Shown here: positions 19,001-21,713 of the stretch, piece after piece
Numbering within the stretch: the first letter of the stretch is position 1
How the letters are laid out: each line of letters begins with the position of its first letter
Source: Isohypsibius dastychi
Lineage: Eukaryota > Tardigrada > Eutardigrada > Parachela > Isohypsibiidae
Assembly (NCBI GenBank): GCA_034696485.1
Contig: JAQIWT010000382.1
Span: 1 to 21,713, forward strand
Direction: 5' to 3'
DNA: 21,713 nt
Position numbers and translations under genes: made by a program
The notes under the pieces: generated by a model
Databases searched by the model: none
Told to the model about the DNA's origin: nothing
What the model saw: only the letters and a program-made list of their open reading frames with translations

Positions 19001-19335
19001 CGGGCGGAGGATGGATCAGGTAAACAAAGAGTCACCATAAATCTCATGAACTTCTAATTTTTGGGCATTCAACAGGTGGCACCCTGCCCGTCAAGCGAGT
19101 TTTCAACGTTATTTCCCCGGAAGATATCGCCAACTTGCGCAACTCATCTGTTGTTATGATCTCATCTGAAGTCCCTCCGAACAGCCTTTGTCTGAATCAA
19201 GCCATGTTCATCGTCCTGATGGCCTTCCTTTTCGCTTTGATCCTTTCTGGAGCAGTTGGCCTGACCATAACTTGCTTGCGAAATAAGTCACTGCGACACG
19301 ATATTATGACCAAGTTTGGTGCATATCCTGGCTGA
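16016..19335 (+). CDS. ZP-domain transmembrane protein (cuticlin/Piopio-like apical matrix protein)
   Basis: Seven exons: 16016-16087, 16766-17056, 17434-17532, 17624-17648, 17860-17951, 18539-19019, 19076-19335, giving 439 residues. Residues 1-24 form a signal peptide (hydrophobic core FLWMISSYLFI). A zona pellucida domain follows: ZP-N with the pattern DATCSATSIRVNVTFEKPF-GIIYSKG-Y/F-PQCVY, NECDT, then IRC, and ZP-C with RECIALD, NGC, IKCVVAVC and RDEC. A dibasic furin-type site RVRR at 345-348 is followed by a hydrophobic helix at about 397-420 and a short basic tail ending at 439. This order (signal, ZP, furin site, TM) is that of apical extracellular-matrix ZP proteins, which are cleaved and polymerise at epithelial surfaces or cuticle. 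The start is the first in-frame ATG. Exon 4 is a 25-nt microexon. I cannot say which paralogue it is. Confidence 0.88.
16088..16765 (+). other. ZP gene intron 1 (678 nt)
   Basis: GTACTG donor and TTCCAG acceptor. It separates the signal-peptide exon from the ZP domain. Nothing recognisable lies inside. Confidence 0.75.
17057..17433 (+). other. ZP gene intron 2 (377 nt)
   Basis: GTGAGT donor and TTTGCAG acceptor. It contains the TTCAGAATTT-type short repeat at 17209-17265; otherwise unassigned. Confidence 0.75.
17209..17265. repeat. Short degenerate repeat of GAAATTCAGAATTT units
   Basis: Four or five imperfect copies of AATTTCAGAATTT/GAAATTCAGA lie in tandem within ZP intron 2. This is a simple low-complexity, partly self-complementary repeat. 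Confidence 0.6.
17624..17648 (+). other. 25-nt microexon of the ZP gene
   Basis: TTGCAG precedes and GTGAGC follows. It encodes VNMKDVVT plus the first base of an Ala codon. Its length is not a multiple of three, so skipping would shift the frame. Inclusion joins LPIN and ASFTGDD in frame inside the ZP domain. Confidence 0.75.
17952..18538 (+). other. ZP gene intron 5 (587 nt)
   Basis: GTACTT donor and TTTTAAAG acceptor (a weak, purine-ended tract). The reading frame stays open for about 50 codons past the donor before a TGA near 18099. A retained intron would therefore yield a truncated secreted form without the second half of the ZP domain or the membrane anchor. No other exon was recognised. 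Confidence 0.7.
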
Positions 19336-19721
19336 GCGTTCTGTTTGCTGGTAACGAGCTTGGGGACCTTTTGTACTTTTTTAGCAGAGGCCTGTGATGA
19401 TACACCGGAATAAGTTTTATACAAGAATAAAGCTGTAATTACAACTTCTGTAAATATCCAAAAATACGCGAGGACATATAATTGGATGTATGAAATACGG
19501 CTATCTTGGCTGATCTGTTATTCTGACATGAAAAAAACAGACGTCGGAATGCCAGGTCGTGAACCTCCATCTTTTTAATCGCCTTTTACCGGAAAATTTC
19601 ACCAGATAAAACGTAAAAAAATAACAAATGGCAACTGGCTTTTGCCGAACACTCCGACTTTGGCTACTTGGGAACTCGGAAGCAAGAAATACTGAACTCA
19701 ACAATCCATATCCACATTGAA
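19336..19721. other. 3' intergenic region between convergent ZP and fucosyltransferase-like genes
   Basis: This 386-bp region holds the 3' UTRs of both genes. The ZP gene polyadenylation signal AATAAA is at 19426-19431. For the minus-strand gene the only plausible signal is the variant ATTAAA at 19579-19574. The minus open frame continuing through 19501-19827 is out of frame with the enzyme and is not coding. Confidence 0.6.
19426..19431 (+). terminator. Polyadenylation signal of ZP-domain gene
   Basis: AATAAA lies 91 nt after the TGA at 19333-19335. Confidence 0.75.
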
Positions 19722-21713
19722 TTAAAAAGGATTCCACATTGGCTCGTCCAAGCTGTACGTCGATTCGAGTAATTTTTCTCCCCGCAGAATCATACTCAAC
19801 CGGCATACATTCGAGCTGATTGTGCAAAAGGTCAAACTCGCGGTTGAGAGCAGCGTCAAGCTGAGAATCATCTCCCTTGTATGTTTATAAATAACCGGTA
19901 GTTTCAGTCTTTTAAACGCGGGGTGACTATATCCTCCGGGCTTTTCTTCCAATAAGAAATCGATCGGCAAACCAGCGGCTTTGGCGAGATCCGACATTGT
20001 AAAAACAGTCCAGCCATCTGTCTCCATTAACTTTTTGACAACTCTCACAGGAGCGGCGTCGTCCGACGTCACGAACGCAAACTTTGAGCAATACTGAGAA
20101 GAACAAACTTCCTTGAGTTTGTCAACGTAGGCTTGTTCCGGAACACCCCTGGCCTCCCAGTCAATTTTGTCACCGCGCCGGATATGGATGGCAGAATAGC
20201 TGCCATTGTTCAGCAAGGAGAAAAACAGCTTCGCCACACTCTTTATTGGAGCCTACAACCAAAGAAAGATTGGAACTGAGGAAGTCCACAAAATGCAGAG
20301 TTTGAATCGAGAGAGCCAAGAAAAGTGTTGGGAAAGGTTTCATTCTCGAAACAAAATCACAAAAATCTCTCTTGAACCGGGGGGGGGGAGGGGGGGGGGA
20401 CGCATGCCAGTCGCCCCCCAAGGTGTTGTTTTTGGGCATGCGACACGTATTATTGAAACCCTCGTGCTAGCTGAGTGCTGGGACGAGTGACCATATGCTG
20501 AATGGCTTGCTGTAGTCCTCGCACTTCTGAAGAAGCAGCCACACCTCTGCATCACCACCGTTCATGTTCCTAGCTGGATATCTAATTGCTGCAGCTGAAC
20601 TTTCTGCCTCCAGAGAACTTTCTGCCTGCGATCGTTTTCTTGACCGAGGCCGTTTCAATCATCCTGGGTAACACGCCGTACAAAGCATGGATTTGACTCA
20701 AGTGAGTTGCTCGAGTGCAGTCAGAATCGATCAGGTGACAGGGTTTCCAAAGGATCGAGAAGTTACGGTGACCTTTTTTCAAGCTTAACTGGTCCGCTCC
20801 TAGAAAACCGCTGCAACAGTTTTCCCAAAACAGACAAGTGTTAAAAAAGGCCTCCTTTCGAACCGAGAGCTTTGAATATTAAATGAACAGATTCATGAAA
20901 CAATCGGAAACGGCTCGACGAAAATTCCTGATTCCTGATTTTCATAAGGTCGCAGAACGTAATAACTTCTCTGTATGTGACCAGAAAAAGCGAGAACCGC
21001 AACACATAACGAGTGAGTTGGCCGATGTTGTCGCAAATACAGATTAGTCTGACTTTCGCGGTGAATATGTCTTGAACCAAAGAAATTAAGGGGGCGACAG
21101 TAGTGTGAGCCTTTGTGGCACTTGGGTTTTAACGCCCCTGGTTTTCACCGCTATGAATATTTTACCAAGGCGGCCCAGAAACATCATACAGAATGCTAAC
21201 CACATACTGTTTCCTCATCAATCCTAAATCAAAGAACTCACACGTGGATTCCACAAAGCTTTGGCCAAACTGGACTTTTTCCGAAAAACGGGCAACCATC
21301 CGTCACGAGCCATGAGCAATGACAATGCATTCGCATATGCGGTGTACTCAACCGGGAAATCTTCGTCTGAAAAGGTAAGGATGGGGATAAAAACAGGGAT
21401 GAAAACACAAGTAACCGAAGCAAAAAAATACTGATATACCAATCGTGAAGAAGGCATGTTTCGGTGCGTCTATTTTGAGAACGCCGTTTCTCATGTAGAA
21501 TCTCGGGTGCCACTCGTTCGTAAAATCCATTTTTTTCAAACTATCTCCTTCGTAAAATAATTTACAACTGCATCCAGCAGTGAAGTCATCAAAATAGTAC
21601 GTCCAACGACGCTGGACCCACGAGGGAAGATAAATGGAGAACGTCCGGTTGACTGCTGCATCTGTGGCGAGGAGATAAATATTGATCATATTGTTAATTA
21701 TGGAACCGAATCC
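19722..21713 (-). CDS. Fucosyltransferase-like glycosyltransferase, 3' part (partial, FUT8/GT23-like)
   Basis: Three exons are visible: 21713-21440 (continuing outside), 21366-21242, and 20252-19722 with TAA at 19724-19722. Junctions are ATTG|GTATAT to AG|ACGAAG (phase 1) and CGT|GTGAGT to GTAG|GCTCC (phase 0). The upstream exon has GFGSIINNMINIYLLA, the N-terminal nucleotide-fold region with a GFG loop seen in fucosyltransferases. The last exon has AIHIRRGDKIDWEA (compare HVRRTDKVGTEA in FUT8) and FVTSDD (compare ATDD). It ends with FCTISSNVCRLSMIL (compare CTFSSQVCRVAYEI), which together fit a GDP-fucose-binding GT-B fold. It lacks the C-terminal SH3 domain of FUT8, ending soon after the VCR motif. 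A Golgi location and GDP-fucose donor are inferred from the family; the N-terminal anchor is not visible. Donor, acceptor and linkage remain open. Confidence 0.78.
20379..20442. repeat. G10-A-G10 tract plus inverted repeat CGCATGCC/GGCATGCG
   Basis: Two runs of ten G (20379-20388 and 20390-20399) are separated by a single A, which could form a G-quadruplex on the plus strand. They are followed at once by CGCATGCC (20401-20408), which is perfectly complementary to GGCATGCG (20435-20442) across a 26-nt loop. Confidence 0.75.
20408..21100. mobile_element. Possible non-autonomous DNA element (MITE-like) in intron
   Basis: CAGTCGCCCCC at 20408-20418 and GGGGGCGACAG at 21090-21100 are inverted with one mismatch (CAGTCGCCCCC against CTGTCGCCCCC), bounding about 690 bp with no clear ORF. 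The intron is unusually long for this gene, consistent with an insertion. No target-site duplication was found and the arms are C-rich, so chance remains likely. Confidence 0.25.
20597..20627 (+). repeat. Tandem 13-mer GAACTTTCTGCCT x2
   Basis: Identical copies lie at 20597-20609 and 20615-20627 (period 18), inside the fucosyltransferase-like intron. Confidence 0.6.

Larger units (their letters stand above)
20253..21241 (-). other. Large intron (989 nt) of fucosyltransferase-like gene
   Basis: GTGAGT donor and TTGTAG acceptor. It is the longest intron in the window and contains the G-tract, hairpin, tandem repeat and inverted-repeat pair listed separately. An additional coding exon cannot be excluded, but none gave a convincing frame with splice sites. 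Confidence 0.65.

Noticed and set aside
19501-19865. Minus frame with DDSQLDAALNREFDLLHNQLE, suggesting a frameshift or tiny intron in the fucosyltransferase-like gene
   Set aside because: The original frame reads on through FCTISSNVCRLSMIL, which matches the conserved CTFSSQVCR region of FUT8, to a stop at 19722. A splice would need a 20-35 nt intron. The second frame is a shadow.
20467-20782. Minus open frames (63 and 66 codons) as an extra exon of the fucosyltransferase-like gene or a transposase piece
   Set aside because: No matching donor/acceptor pair keeps the phase, and exons 21366-21242 and 20252-19722 already join in phase 0. No family similarity was recognised.
1-21713. tRNA, rRNA, CRISPR, operon-type or phage features
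   Set aside because: B-box-like GGTTCGA strings (for example near 2580) lack an A box and cloverleaf. No spaced repeats or bacterial signals were found; the segment is a spliced animal locus.

Overview
This is a compact, intron-rich animal nuclear genome segment. All protein-coding genes are interrupted by short GT-AG introns (41 to about 1,000 nt). There are no prokaryotic operons, rRNA, tRNA or CRISPR features. The gene set (a cytochrome P450, a ZP-domain transmembrane protein, a PDPR-type flavoprotein, eIF5B) fits an invertebrate metazoan. A TATA box plus TCAGTT initiator near the P450 and hydrolase starts is the arthropod/ecdysozoan style of core promoter. I infer an arthropod or tardigrade-like ecdysozoan, but the sequence alone does not fix the phylum.

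Layout: (1) 1-566, minus: 5' end of a microsomal cytochrome P450 (two exons; the rest lies outside the window). (2) 1068-2516, plus: complete nine-exon serine hydrolase-like (SERHL) alpha/beta hydrolase. (3) 2745-7336, minus: complete fourteen-exon homologue of the pyruvate dehydrogenase phosphatase regulatory subunit (PDPR), with one GC-AG intron. (4) 7792-13684, plus: complete thirteen-exon translation initiation factor eIF5B in which every intron is phase 0. (5) 13875-14398, minus: a weak candidate small gene. (6) 16016-19335, plus: complete seven-exon ZP-domain membrane protein with signal peptide, furin-type site, C-terminal membrane helix and a 25-nt microexon. (7) 19722-21713, minus: three 3' exons of a fucosyltransferase-like (GT23-like) glycosyltransferase; its 5' end lies outside the window.

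Confident neighbours are arranged as alternating divergent and convergent pairs: P450/SERHL and PDPR/eIF5B share 5' regions, and SERHL/PDPR and ZP/fucosyltransferase share 3' regions. The products work in unrelated processes (xenobiotic or hormone oxidation, mitochondrial pyruvate dehydrogenase control, ribosomal subunit joining, apical matrix, glycosylation), so this is ordinary gene packing and not a pathway cluster. Non-coding items of note are a transposon-like poly-G and palindrome fragment in the P450 intron, a G-rich and inverted-repeat block in the fucosyltransferase intron, several perfect palindromes, and overlapping convergent polyadenylation signals. I did not find a clearly novel biological system. 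The best leads are the eIF5B N-terminal cassette exons, the candidate minus-strand gene after eIF5B, and the intronic mobile-element-like blocks. Exon borders were placed by eye from splice consensus, reading frame and remembered family homology.
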